This document shows, one piece after another, positions 8,399 through 15,959 of a stretch of DNA of 64,000 nt. The notes under the pieces are model-generated. The model had not been told where the DNA came from. It saw only the letters and a list, made by a program, of their open reading frames with translations, and searched no databases. The translations under genes and the position numbers were made by a program. The stretch is from assembly GCF_003259835.1 (NCBI RefSeq), contig NZ_QLMI01000007.1:1-64000 (forward strand), given 5' to 3'. The first letter of the stretch is position 1, and every line of letters begins with the position of its first letter. The stretch is from Flavobacterium aquaticum (lineage in GTDB: Bacteria; Bacteroidota; Bacteroidia; Flavobacteriales; Flavobacteriaceae).

Positions 8399-8463
8399 GT
8401 GATAAGTGAAAAGTAATTAGTAATTAGTAAAAAGCTTATCACTATTTACTTTTTACTTATCAC
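8399..8463. repeat. Inverted repeat between convergent genes
   Basis: The 18-base arms 8399-8416 and 8446-8463 are complementary apart from one mismatch. The right arm encodes the last codons and stop of the DUF3810 gene. The 29-base interval contains further ATTAGTAA units. The structure may serve as a bidirectional terminator, though the T-runs are weak. Confidence 0.6.
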
Positions 8464-9504
8464 TTCTCCATACCCAATCGCCAATCCCACAAATTTATTA
8501 TACCCTTCCATGCCGTCTTTTTGTTGGTTTGCTTTTAAGAAATTGTCGTAGAAATATTCGAAAAAGGTATTGATTGGTGTTTGGTATTGGTTCCAAAAGA
8601 TTTTATTTTCATCAAAGTTTTTCAAAACTCCTTTGTTGATTTTTTTTATGTAAACATCCGAACTTCCTTCTTGCATCATCTCCAAATTATGTAATGCATA
8701 GCGCAACGCAAAACTGTATGCCGAATATTGGAAATACAAGTCATCATTTTTGGAAGCCGTTACAAATCCGATGAAATTGCATTCACTTTCGCTTCCAATT
8801 CCCGTTTGATGTGCCATTTCGTGGCAAGTGGTTAAAGGTGAAGTATATTTTGGTTTTAAATAATTCACTTGTGCTTCATTGGTAAACGGATTCAAATACC
8901 CACCAAATCCCATATAACTCAACGGATAACTAAATAACGATGATTTGATACTTTTTACTTCGTAACGGAATTCTTCTAAATCTGTTGGGATGTTTTGGTA
9001 TCCTTTCAAAGCCAAATTATAAATTTCTTCATCCGAATACGGAATCACAACGGCAACCGAATCATTTTTAGTGATTTGCAATTGTAGAGCATTGGTTTTT
9101 ACCAACGTTTTTTCAATAAAAACTTTCAATTGATCTACCGAATATTCTTTTTCAATCTGTAATTTTTCATGCAACGGAATTCTGTAATAGTTCATTCCCC
9201 AAAGCAAATGAAAGAAAAAATAAAACACCGAAACCCAACTCAATATCGCTAATCCGTTATTTTTCCATTCTTTAAAAAATCCGATTCGATGTTTCCAAAT
9301 CCAACGCAATAAAAGTAAAATCAGTATGAAATAGATGACATCGCCAACCGAAAACGGCAACCAACCGAATACTTTTCTCGATACAAAAGCCAATTTCGGA
9401 TAAAAACCTTTGCTGTACCAATTTTCTACAAAATCAGGAAACAAACCAATCGTTTTCACTACGATGATTTGGATAATTAGGCTAAAAGCAATAATTTTTT
9501 TCAT
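8446..9504 (-). CDS. DUF3810 membrane protein with HExxH motif
   Basis: The start at 9504 (MKKIIAF, 352 residues) gives an N-terminal signal-anchor followed by two more membrane helices (near residues 55-70 and 86-105), then a soluble domain. That domain holds HEMAHQTG near residue 228, an HExxH zinc-peptidase motif, followed by ESECNF, which could supply a further ligand. I recognise the overall sequence as the DUF3810 family of Bacteroidetes. A membrane-bound metallopeptidase acting outside the cytoplasm is plausible but unproven. The gene is divergent from the nucleotidyltransferase at 9540. Confidence 0.75.
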   Translation of the reverse strand: MKKIIAFSLIIQIIVVKTIGLFPDFVENWYSKGFYPKLAFVSRKVFGWLPFSVGDVIYFILILLLLRWIWKHRIGFFKEWKNNGLAILSWVSVFYFFFHLLWGMNYYRIPLHEKLQIEKEYSVDQLKVFIEKTLVKTNALQLQITKNDSVAVVIPYSDEEIYNLALKGYQNIPTDLEEFRYEVKSIKSSLFSYPLSYMGFGGYLNPFTNEAQVNYLKPKYTSPLTTCHEMAHQTGIGSESECNFIGFVTASKNDDLYFQYSAYSFALRYALHNLEMMQEGSSDVYIKKINKGVLKNFDENKIFWNQYQTPINTFFEYFYDNFLKANQQKDGMEGYNKFVGLAIGYGEVISKK

Positions 9505-9527
9505 ATCGTAAATATAAAAACTCTTCT

Positions 9528-9535
9528 TATATTTG
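9528..9535 (+). promoter_or_regulatory. -7 box four bases before the MntA-type start codon
   Basis: TATATTTG is a perfect TAnnTTTG match that ends four bases before the ATG at 9540. If it is used, transcription would begin at or just inside the start codon. No -33 TTTG is seen at the usual distance, so the box could be fortuitous. Confidence 0.4.
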
Positions 9536-9539
9536 TAGT

Positions 9540-9833
9540 ATGCAATTAGGAAAATCTCAAATATTAAAAATCTCAAACTATTTCAAAACAAAACCCGTTT
9601 TGAAAGCGTATCTTTTTGGCTCTTATGTAAGAAATGAGGCTGAAAATGATAGCGATGTAGATTTGTTAGTTGAATTAGATTATTCTGAAAGAATTGGACT
9701 TCAATTTGTTCAAATGAAATTCGATTTAGAACAATTATTAGGTAAAAAAGTCGATTTGGTTTCTTCAAATGCTGTTTCTAAATATATAAAACCCATCATT
9801 GACAGCGAAAAAACATTGATTTATGCCAAGTAA
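9540..9833 (+). CDS. MntA-type minimal nucleotidyltransferase (antitoxin-like)
   Basis: The 97-residue protein is a minimal nucleotidyltransferase. GSYVRNEAENDSDVDLLVEL (residues 27-46) carries the GS...DxD signature with Asp39 and Asp41, and a later VDLV (near 76) offers the third acidic residue. In MntA-HepT modules this protein neutralises the HEPN toxin, in studied cases by adding AMP to a tyrosine of the toxin's RX4HXY motif. It overlaps the HepT-type gene by 11 bases, the usual arrangement. The catalytic residues look intact. The start is the only reasonable ATG but has an extremely short leader if the -7 box is used. Confidence 0.85.
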   Translation: MQLGKSQILKISNYFKTKPVLKAYLFGSYVRNEAENDSDVDLLVELDYSERIGLQFVQMKFDLEQLLGKKVDLVSSNAVSKYIKPIIDSEKTLIYAK

Positions 9834-10131
9834 TCCCAAAGATTTTATAAGATTACAGCATATTTTTGATGCAATTGAAGAAATTGAAAAATACACTTCA
9901 GATGTTAGCTTTTCTGATTTTGAACAAAATTCAATGATGTTACATGCTTCTGTTAGACAACTTGAAATTATTGGAGAAGCTTCAAATCATTTATCAAAAG
10001 AAATAATAGCTACTTATCAAACTATTGAATGGAAACAAATTATCGGTTTTCGAAATTTACTAATTCACGAATATTTTGGAGTAGATATTGCCGTAGTTTG
10101 GAATGTAATTCAATTTGATTTACACATTTGA
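9823..10131 (+). pseudogene. HepT-type HEPN protein, C-terminus frameshifted
   Basis: The reading frame encodes a DUF86/HepT-like HEPN domain with the RNase motif RX4HXY intact (Arg77, His82, Tyr84). It stops at 10129-10131, right after DLHI, where family members normally continue into a last helix. One extra T in the run at 10127-10129 would restore the frame: the +1 frame reads LKNEIIIIISDLKNNK and stops at 10176-10178, five bases before pepD, giving 118 residues. The catalytic part is kept, so the product may be partly active, unstable or inert. A sequencing error in the T-run is also possible. Confidence 0.75.
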
Positions 10132-10182
10132 AAAACGAGATTATCATAATTATATCAGATTTAAAAAATAATAAATAAAACA

Positions 10183-11649
10183 ATGAGCCAAGAAATAAGA
10201 AATTTAGAGCCAAAAGCACTTTGGAACAAATTTGCCGATTTGAATGCCGTACCGCGTCCATCTAAGAAAGAAGAGCGTGTGATTGCGTTCATTATGGAAT
10301 TCGGTCAAAAATTAGGATTGCCAACTGTGAAAGATCATGTGGGGAATGTGATTATCAAAAAACCAGCGACTCCAGGAATGGAAAATCGCAAAACCATCGT
10401 AATGCAATCGCATTTGGATATGGTACACCAAAAAAACAACGACACGAATTTCGATTTCGATACACAAGGAATTGAAATGTATGTTGATGGTGATTGGGTT
10501 CGTGCTAAAGGAACTACACTTGGTGCTGATAACGGTTTAGGAGTAGCAACCATTATGGCTATTTTAGAAAGTACTGATATTCCACATCCAGCAATTGAAG
10601 CGTTGTTTACGATTGATGAAGAAACGGGAATGACAGGAGCAATGGGCTTACAAGGTGGCATGCTTGACGGAGAAATTTTATTGAATTTAGATACAGAAGA
10701 AGACGATGAAATCGATATCGGATGCGCGGGTGGAGTAGATGTAACAGCTACAAGAAGCTATAATGAGGAAGAAACTCCAGAAGGTTCAGTTGGTTATACC
10801 ATTACAGTGAAAGGCTTAAAAGGCGGTCACTCGGGAATGGATATTCACAAAGGATTAGGAAATGCAAACAAAATCATGAACCGTTTGTTATTTGACGGAT
10901 TTGAGAATTTTGGTCTGCAAATTGCTGAAATTTCTGGTGGAAGTTTACGTAATGCGATTCCAAGAGAAAGTGTTGCGAAAGTAATCATCGCTGCGATTTA
11001 TGACGAAGCTTTTGTTTTTGATATGCAAGAAATCATCAACGAAATCAAAGCCGAGTTCAAAACAATGGAGCCGAATTTAACGATTGAAATTGTTAAAAGT
11101 GATTCAACTCCAGCAAAAGTGATGGATTTAGGCGTGCAAGAAGGCTTGTTACGAGCGATTTATGCAGCACACAACGGCGTTTACAGAATGTCAGCTGATA
11201 TGGCTGATTTAGTAGAGACATCAAATAATATTGCCAGAGTAATTGTAAAAGATGGCGAAATTTCGATTCAGAATTTAACGCGTTCCTCTGTGGAGAGTTC
11301 TAAATTTGATTTAGCGAATGCGTTGCGTTCGGCTTACGAATTGTTTGGTTGCGAAGTTGAATTTGGAGGAAGTTACCCAGGTTGGACACCAAATGTAAAA
11401 TCAGAAATTTTAGATGTATTAACTTCTATTTACGAAAAACAAAACGGTGCTAAACCAAATGTAGTAGCTTGTCACGCAGGATTAGAATGTGGTATCTTAG
11501 GAACGAATTATCCAAACATGGACATGATTTCTTTTGGACCAACGATTCACGGAGCACACAGCCCAGATGAAAGAGCATCGATTAAATCGTCTCAGAAATT
11601 TTGGAAGTTTGTTTTGGAAATTTTAGAGAATATTCCGGTTAAGAAATAA
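10183..11649 (+). CDS. pepD: Cytosol non-specific dipeptidase (aminoacyl-histidine dipeptidase, M20C)
   Basis: PepD hydrolyses dipeptides, including Xaa-His, in the cytosol with two zinc ions. The 488-residue length is standard. Metal and catalytic motifs appear in order: QSHLDMVHQ (near residue 75), LGADNGLG (near 112), DEETGMTGA (near 145), NLDTEEDDE (near 170), and the last histidine in GAHSPDER (near 465). The lid domain lies between. It starts 51 bases after the HepT-type stop and five bases after the stop of its restored frame, and may be read from the same transcript. A strong terminator follows. Confidence 0.93.
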   Translation: MSQEIRNLEPKALWNKFADLNAVPRPSKKEERVIAFIMEFGQKLGLPTVKDHVGNVIIKKPATPGMENRKTIVMQSHLDMVHQKNNDTNFDFDTQGIEMYVDGDWVRAKGTTLGADNGLGVATIMAILESTDIPHPAIEALFTIDEETGMTGAMGLQGGMLDGEILLNLDTEEDDEIDIGCAGGVDVTATRSYNEEETPEGSVGYTITVKGLKGGHSGMDIHKGLGNANKIMNRLLFDGFENFGLQIAEISGGSLRNAIPRESVAKVIIAAIYDEAFVFDMQEIINEIKAEFKTMEPNLTIEIVKSDSTPAKVMDLGVQEGLLRAIYAAHNGVYRMSADMADLVETSNNIARVIVKDGEISIQNLTRSSVESSKFDLANALRSAYELFGCEVEFGGSYPGWTPNVKSEILDVLTSIYEKQNGAKPNVVACHAGLECGILGTNYPNMDMISFGPTIHGAHSPDERASIKSSQKFWKFVLEILENIPVKK

Positions 11650-11668
11650 GAATATAGCATAAAGATGA

Positions 11669-11697
11669 AATCCCGAGTTAGCTCGGGATTTTTTTTG
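11669..11697 (+). terminator. Intrinsic terminator of pepD
   Basis: AATCCCGAG (11669-11677) pairs perfectly with 11682-11690 around a four-base loop and is followed by eight T. The same stem sequence recurs at 15851-15872. Confidence 0.88.
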
Positions 11698-11752
11698 TTT
11701 TTATTAGCTTTACTTTGTGATCACGAGCGTGACGCTTGCACTAGCTAGGGAA

Positions 11753-12742
11753 TTACTTTTTTAATATTTCTCTAAACATTCCAGTGTCTATGGCTACAAA
11801 AATATTATTACTTATTTTTTCAATTTCTTCATTTGACAAATTTGTTTTTTTTAAAAAGTAGTTTGTCATTTTTCTTTTCGTTCTATTGTTTTTATAACCA
11901 ATTCTTGGAGAAATTACTTCTTCCCCTTTTGTGAAAATAATAATTGGTATATTTCTTTCCTTTAATATATTTCCAATTGATTCCCACCAAATATTGTCTG
12001 TATCACCTAATGAGGAACCAAAAATACAAATCATATCTGCTTGTTTAATTTTTGTTTTGAACTGACTATCTATAGTGTGTCCATAGGCAATATTACATTG
12101 CTCTTTGATAATAGCTTCCAATACATCAACATTTTTATGAAATTCTTTGTTTTTTAATTGTGAAACATCATTTATTCCTAAAACCATTCTATTATCAACA
12201 TAGCCATGAATATGTTCTACACTTCTTAAAGTGACCGCATGAGTTTCTTTAACATGATTACCAATTCTAATGTTTTTCTTTTCTTCAATTATTTTTTCAA
12301 TAATTGTTGTGTAATTGAACGTGAATATGTCAACTGTCCATGCATTGCTAGAAAAATTACTTTTAAATGTATTTATTTTATTTGTATCTGCTACTGGAAG
12401 GTAAATTTCCGGTTTTACAAGATTTTCAAAAAATTTTTCTTTATCAACCTCAGTAACGTTAAATTTTGCTTCTTCGTTTTTCAAAAATTCAGCAAGTTGT
12501 TCTCCAATATCTTCTATAACTTCATCAAATTCATCGACTGTTTTAAATTCTTCTGTATATTGTCCCAAAGCAAGCTCTAAATCAGACCAATTTTTGTAAT
12601 TATTTGAAATATTTGTTTTTAATTTATTGACGCTATTCTTTGTTGATTCAAGATTTTTATAAAAATCATAGAAATCTTTATAACTTGTTTTTAAACCAAG
12701 ATTCAAGTCAAATCCATTTCCGATTATATGTAGTATTTTCAA
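11753..12742 (-). CDS. AbiH family abortive-infection protein
   Basis: The N-terminal IIGNGFDLNLGLKTSYKDF (residues 6-24) is the hallmark of AbiH, a phage-defence family first known from lactococcal plasmids. Later motifs FTFNYT (near 140), HIHG (near 178) and IFGSSLGDTD (near 245) fit the family and resemble a SIR2-like nucleotide-binding fold. AbiH proteins act after phage entry by an unknown mechanism. The start is TTG at 12742; no in-frame ATG is near and the TTG places the GNGFD motif correctly. The gene is more AT-rich than its neighbours and sits alone between pepD and an iron operon, which suggests acquisition. Its upstream sequence is nearly identical to that of the gene at 15960-18173. 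Confidence 0.85.
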   Translation of the reverse strand: MKILHIIGNGFDLNLGLKTSYKDFYDFYKNLESTKNSVNKLKTNISNNYKNWSDLELALGQYTEEFKTVDEFDEVIEDIGEQLAEFLKNEEAKFNVTEVDKEKFFENLVKPEIYLPVADTNKINTFKSNFSSNAWTVDIFTFNYTTIIEKIIEEKKNIRIGNHVKETHAVTLRSVEHIHGYVDNRMVLGINDVSQLKNKEFHKNVDVLEAIIKEQCNIAYGHTIDSQFKTKIKQADMICIFGSSLGDTDNIWWESIGNILKERNIPIIIFTKGEEVISPRIGYKNNRTKRKMTNYFLKKTNLSNEEIEKISNNIFVAIDTGMFREILKK

Positions 12743-12810
12743 TATTCTATTTTTTTGTCTTATTATGAATTATTCCCATTTCAAACAAAATAGGATTTAA
12801 TTTTGATTTC

Positions 12811-12837
12811 CAAATATAATAAAATAGTTACAATTTT
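12811..12837 (-). promoter_or_regulatory. Promoter-proximal sequence shared with the nuclease-like gene
   Basis: On the coding strand, 12818-12811 reads TATATTTG, a perfect -7 box. This 27-base stretch matches 18315-18341 at 24 positions, including 16 identical bases in a row. It lies 68 bases upstream of the AbiH start codon. Confidence 0.6.
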
Positions 12838-12844
12838 CTAAAAC

Positions 12845-12872
12845 AAAAAAGGCTCACTTTCGTGAACCTTTT
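12845..12872 (-). terminator. Terminator of the first siderophore operon
   Basis: GGCTCAC (12851-12857) pairs with GTGAACC (12862-12868) with one mismatch. On the leftward strand the hairpin is followed by a T-run. It lies just beyond the PepSY-type stop codon. Confidence 0.75.
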
Positions 12873-12878
12873 CGTTTA

Positions 12879-13430
12879 TTAACTCAAAATAATTAAAACT
12901 AAGATGGGGAAAATAATTCCGGCTACGGCTAATTTCCAACCTCGGCGTTTAAAAGTGTTTTTGCCGTGGGTTACCATTAAAGTTCCCGTGATGGCAATAA
13001 GTATTAAGGAGATTCCAAAAATATCAGAGTAATAAATCCACCAGTTAGAAGTAGTTTTGTGCAACTTCATTGTTTGGCTGATAATTGGTGTTTTATTGAA
13101 AGCAACAATTTCACCTTTTCCGGTTTTCATGTCGATTTCTACATCGTGCTTTTCAAACGAAATTTTAAATGTGCCTTTTTTTACGTTATGGCGGCGCATT
13201 TTATCATCGATGCCTAATTGTTTTCCTAAGTTTTCAGCGAATTCCTCAGTAATTTGGCTTTCTTCTGGTAATTGTACTTTGATGTTTTTGGTTTCAATCG
13301 TGTATTTTTCAGGATGCCAATGTTCTCTGTGGTTCATTAAAATTCCCGAAAAAGCAAACGAAATAATTAATCCTACGTAGAAGTAACCAAAATCGCGGTG
13401 AATGTCTCTAACTAATTTTTGTTGTTTCAT
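12879..13430 (-). CDS. PepSY-associated membrane protein of a siderophore operon
   Basis: This 183-residue protein has an N-terminal membrane helix (near residues 13-33), a periplasmic PepSY-like domain of about 80 residues, and two more helices (near 112-135 and 150-181). Such proteins often accompany ferric-siderophore receptors, and some are proposed to help reductive iron release or transfer across the inner membrane. It follows the TonB receptor by 17 bases and belongs to the same operon. It is shorter than the classical four-helix PiuB-type proteins, such as the one at 18733-19905. Confidence 0.78.
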   Translation of the reverse strand: MKQQKLVRDIHRDFGYFYVGLIISFAFSGILMNHREHWHPEKYTIETKNIKVQLPEESQITEEFAENLGKQLGIDDKMRRHNVKKGTFKISFEKHDVEIDMKTGKGEIVAFNKTPIISQTMKLHKTTSNWWIYYSDIFGISLILIAITGTLMVTHGKNTFKRRGWKLAVAGIIFPILVLIILS

Positions 13431-13447
13431 TTTTTTTAATTGAATTC

Positions 13448-15682
13448 TTAAAATTTATAACGTAACGAAGTTAAAATTTGTCTTGGAGCAATTGGATTTA
13501 CACTGTAATTTTCGTGCATCGTATAATTTAACTCGTTGGTAATATTAGATAATTTGCAAAGTAATGAAAATTGCTTCCAATTGTAACCCAATGATACATC
13601 AATAGTTGTGTAACCATTAACTGGAATTTCTCTATCCCAAACGTTGTTTGGATATGCAGGATTTACCTGATTGTTCCATCCTCCAACTCGGTCTCCAATG
13701 TAGTTTCCAATCGCTCCAACAGATACATTTTTAAACATTCCTGTAGGAACAGTATAGAAGAAACTTAAGTTAGCAGTATGTTGAGGCGTTCTTACTAAAC
13801 GATCACCTTCTATAAAACTTCCAGTTAATCCAGTTGTTTCTGTATAACGCATATCGTTGTAGCTGTAACCTGCCATAATATTGAAATCGTCAATAGGTTT
13901 GTAGGTAATATCCAATTCGATTCCTTTACTAGTAGTTTCACCGCTTAACGCTTTAAGATTTGGATTTGTATTGATGTTTCCGTTTGCGTCAAATTCTGCC
14001 GTTTGTACTAAATTGCTGTTTACAATTTGGTATAAAGTAACGTTTGTAGTTAATTTTCCTTTCCAGAATTCGTTTTTAATTCCGGCTTCAGTTTGGTCAA
14101 TAATCGAAGGTTTTAAAGCTTCGTTATTAATATCTATTCCAGTATTTGGTGTAAACGAGTTGGAATAACTAGAGAATAAAGTAATGCTTTTTGTAGGTTG
14201 GTAAATTAATCCCACTTTAGGTGAGAAAGCTCTGTCGTTGCGAATTTTTTCTTCAGTAATTGTGTTGTTAACTTTATTATGAGTTTCTGGTTTTGCTTCT
14301 TGGTACGAATAACGAATACCTAATAATGCTTTGAATTTGTCAGAGAACGAAATCAAATCTTGTGCATAAACTCCTAAACGAGTAGTTTCTGTTTTTACGA
14401 TTCTTGTTACTTCAGATGGCATAATTGGACCATCGTAAGTTGCATCATATAAAACAGGATCAAAGATGTTTACAGGATTAGTTGGATCTCCATAAATAGT
14501 TACAGTTACTGGATCGCCATTCACATCTAACACATCAGGATTGAAAAATCTAAACGTATACGCATCGGCATACGAAATTTCTGTATCGATTCCTGTGAAC
14601 AATTGGTGTTTGATTTTACCTGTTTTAAAGTTTCCTTGTAAACTAATTTGGTTAGCCAAAATTTGTTCTACTGCTTTATTTCTTCCATACGGACGATTCC
14701 AATCGCCATTTGCAGCGGGTTGAATACGTTCTGTACCTATAGATTCTCTGTCGTAATCTTGGAAAGAAGAATTAAAATTTAGTTTCCAATTTTTATTGAA
14801 TTCATGGTTTACCAATATCGAAGCGGTTGCTTGTTTTGTGTTTCCGTTTGACCATTTTGCTCCTAAATAGGCGTTTCTTGGTACATCGGCAATTTCTTTT
14901 CCAATAGAACCTGTTCCAAAATCAGGTGTCCAATCGTCGCTTAAATAATCCGCTTGTAAGGTGATTTCGGTTTTATCACTCACTTTAAAAAGTAGGGAAG
15001 GGTTTACGTAGTAACGTTCTTTAGTAACATAATCTCTAAAGCTTTCCGAGTTTTCATACGAACCATTGAAGCGATACGCAATCGAATTATTAAAAGCACC
15101 ATACACATCAGCCGAAGGTTTGTAGAAATTATAGCTTCCAGCTTGCATAGTGAATTCGCCACCGGTTTTAAAGTTAGGTGTTTTGGTTACCATGTTCATA
15201 ATTCCTCCAGGCGCTACATTTCCGTATAAAAGTGCGGCACTTCCTTTTAAAATTTCTACTTTTTCTAATGAAGAAACTTCTGGAATAGAACCGCTGTTAA
15301 AACGGAAACCATTTTTAAACATGTTGTTTGCCGACATATCATAACCTCTTGACCAAAACGATTCTTGTGCGCCACCGCGAGCCGAACCCACATACACACC
15401 ATTGGCATTTTTAACCACATCACTCAAACGAACCGATTGTTGTTGTTGGATAATTTCTGTTCCAATAACTTGAACCGCTTGAGGTAAATCTTTTTCTTTG
15501 ATTCCTGCTCTGTTTACTGAAGATTTTGATGGATTGTTTTTTGCGGTAACCACTACTTCTTTTAGTTTTTTTACGGTATCGTTTACGGTAAAATAGTTTT
15601 CGCTAACATCATTAGGGTTTTCTTGGGCAATTGCCTGTAGTGAAGACAATAGGACTATAGTTTTTAAAATGTTTTTATACAT
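13448..15682 (-). CDS. TonB-dependent siderophore receptor
   Basis: The 744-residue outer-membrane protein has a signal peptide (first 19 residues), a plug domain beginning near LKEVVVTAKN, with the sequence DLPQAVQVIGTEII typical of ferric-siderophore receptors, and a long beta-barrel ending in the aromatic C-terminus LRYKF. It imports a ferric siderophore using TonB energy; the ligand cannot be read. It heads an operon with a PepSY-type protein. Its promoter region is a near copy of that of the receptor at 19969-22143, so the two are probably co-induced by iron shortage. Confidence 0.92.
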   Translation of the reverse strand: MYKNILKTIVLLSSLQAIAQENPNDVSENYFTVNDTVKKLKEVVVTAKNNPSKSSVNRAGIKEKDLPQAVQVIGTEIIQQQQSVRLSDVVKNANGVYVGSARGGAQESFWSRGYDMSANNMFKNGFRFNSGSIPEVSSLEKVEILKGSAALLYGNVAPGGIMNMVTKTPNFKTGGEFTMQAGSYNFYKPSADVYGAFNNSIAYRFNGSYENSESFRDYVTKERYYVNPSLLFKVSDKTEITLQADYLSDDWTPDFGTGSIGKEIADVPRNAYLGAKWSNGNTKQATASILVNHEFNKNWKLNFNSSFQDYDRESIGTERIQPAANGDWNRPYGRNKAVEQILANQISLQGNFKTGKIKHQLFTGIDTEISYADAYTFRFFNPDVLDVNGDPVTVTIYGDPTNPVNIFDPVLYDATYDGPIMPSEVTRIVKTETTRLGVYAQDLISFSDKFKALLGIRYSYQEAKPETHNKVNNTITEEKIRNDRAFSPKVGLIYQPTKSITLFSSYSNSFTPNTGIDINNEALKPSIIDQTEAGIKNEFWKGKLTTNVTLYQIVNSNLVQTAEFDANGNINTNPNLKALSGETTSKGIELDITYKPIDDFNIMAGYSYNDMRYTETTGLTGSFIEGDRLVRTPQHTANLSFFYTVPTGMFKNVSVGAIGNYIGDRVGGWNNQVNPAYPNNVWDREIPVNGYTTIDVSLGYNWKQFSLLCKLSNITNELNYTMHENYSVNPIAPRQILTSLRYKF

Positions 15683-15683
15683 C

Positions 15684-15706
15684 TTATTTAGATTTAATTA
15701 AAATAA
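15684..15706 (-). promoter_or_regulatory. Operator-like near-palindrome A of receptor 1
   Basis: A 23-bp near-palindrome of the form TTATTT-N11-AAATAA whose central ATT-N-AAT is also symmetric. It lies one base upstream of the start codon, downstream of the predicted promoter, so a bound repressor would block elongation or the site would form part of the 5' leader. The same 23 bases occur at 22145-22167. Confidence 0.6.
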
Positions 15707-15711
15707 TGATG

Positions 15712-15742
15712 CAAAAATATAAAGTCAAAATGAATTCACAAA
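15712..15742 (-). promoter_or_regulatory. Full -33/-7 promoter of receptor 1
   Basis: Leftward strand: TTTG (15742-15739), a 19-base spacer, then TATTTTTG (15719-15712). Both boxes and the spacing match the Bacteroidetes consensus, and the arrangement is repeated exactly at 22173-22203. Confidence 0.75.
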
Positions 15743-15744
15743 GT

Positions 15745-15767
15745 TTATTTAGATTTATTTTAAATAA
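15745..15767 (-). promoter_or_regulatory. Operator-like near-palindrome B of receptor 1
   Basis: A second TTATTT-type 23-bp near-palindrome immediately upstream of the -33 box, 61 bp from copy A. It differs from copy A at a few central positions and matches 22206-22228 at all but one base. Confidence 0.6.
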
Positions 15768-15850
15768 AATTTATAACGAATTGAAATTCAAATGGTAGGT
15801 TGAAAAGTTTTTTTTAAGAGGTAGGAGATTGGAGAATAGAATAAAGAAGA

Positions 15851-15872
15851 AATCCCGAGGGAACTCGGGATT
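15851..15872 (-). terminator. Terminator-like hairpin beyond the nuclease-like gene
   Basis: A 9-bp perfect stem AATCCCGAG/CTCGGGATT with a four-base loop, about 90 bases past the stop of the leftward gene at 15960. The T-run on the leftward side is weak. The stem is identical to that of the pepD terminator. Confidence 0.6.
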
Positions 15873-15959
15873 CTATTTGTTTATGATTTATAAATTTGCG
15901 AGTAGTAATAAACAGTTTTTTGATTTGGTTATTAAGGTCACGCCGGCTTTGTGCTGGTT

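Noticed and set aside
10040..10261. Reverse-strand open frame across the HepT/pepD junction
   Set aside because: It lies antisense to a good gene pair and has no family features; it arises from AT-rich sequence.
11700..11752. GC-richer stretch with AGCGTGACGCT palindrome between pepD and AbiH
   Set aside because: Short, single copy in this window, no flanking duplication; possibly a remnant repeat but not supportable as a feature.
13057..13380. Rightward open frame antisense to the PepSY-associated gene
   Set aside because: Shadow frame with no start signal and no family resemblance.
15890..15959. Hairpin-like GCCGG/CCAGC stretch after the nuclease-like gene
   Set aside because: The stem has a mismatch and no T-run; the better hairpin is at 15851-15872.
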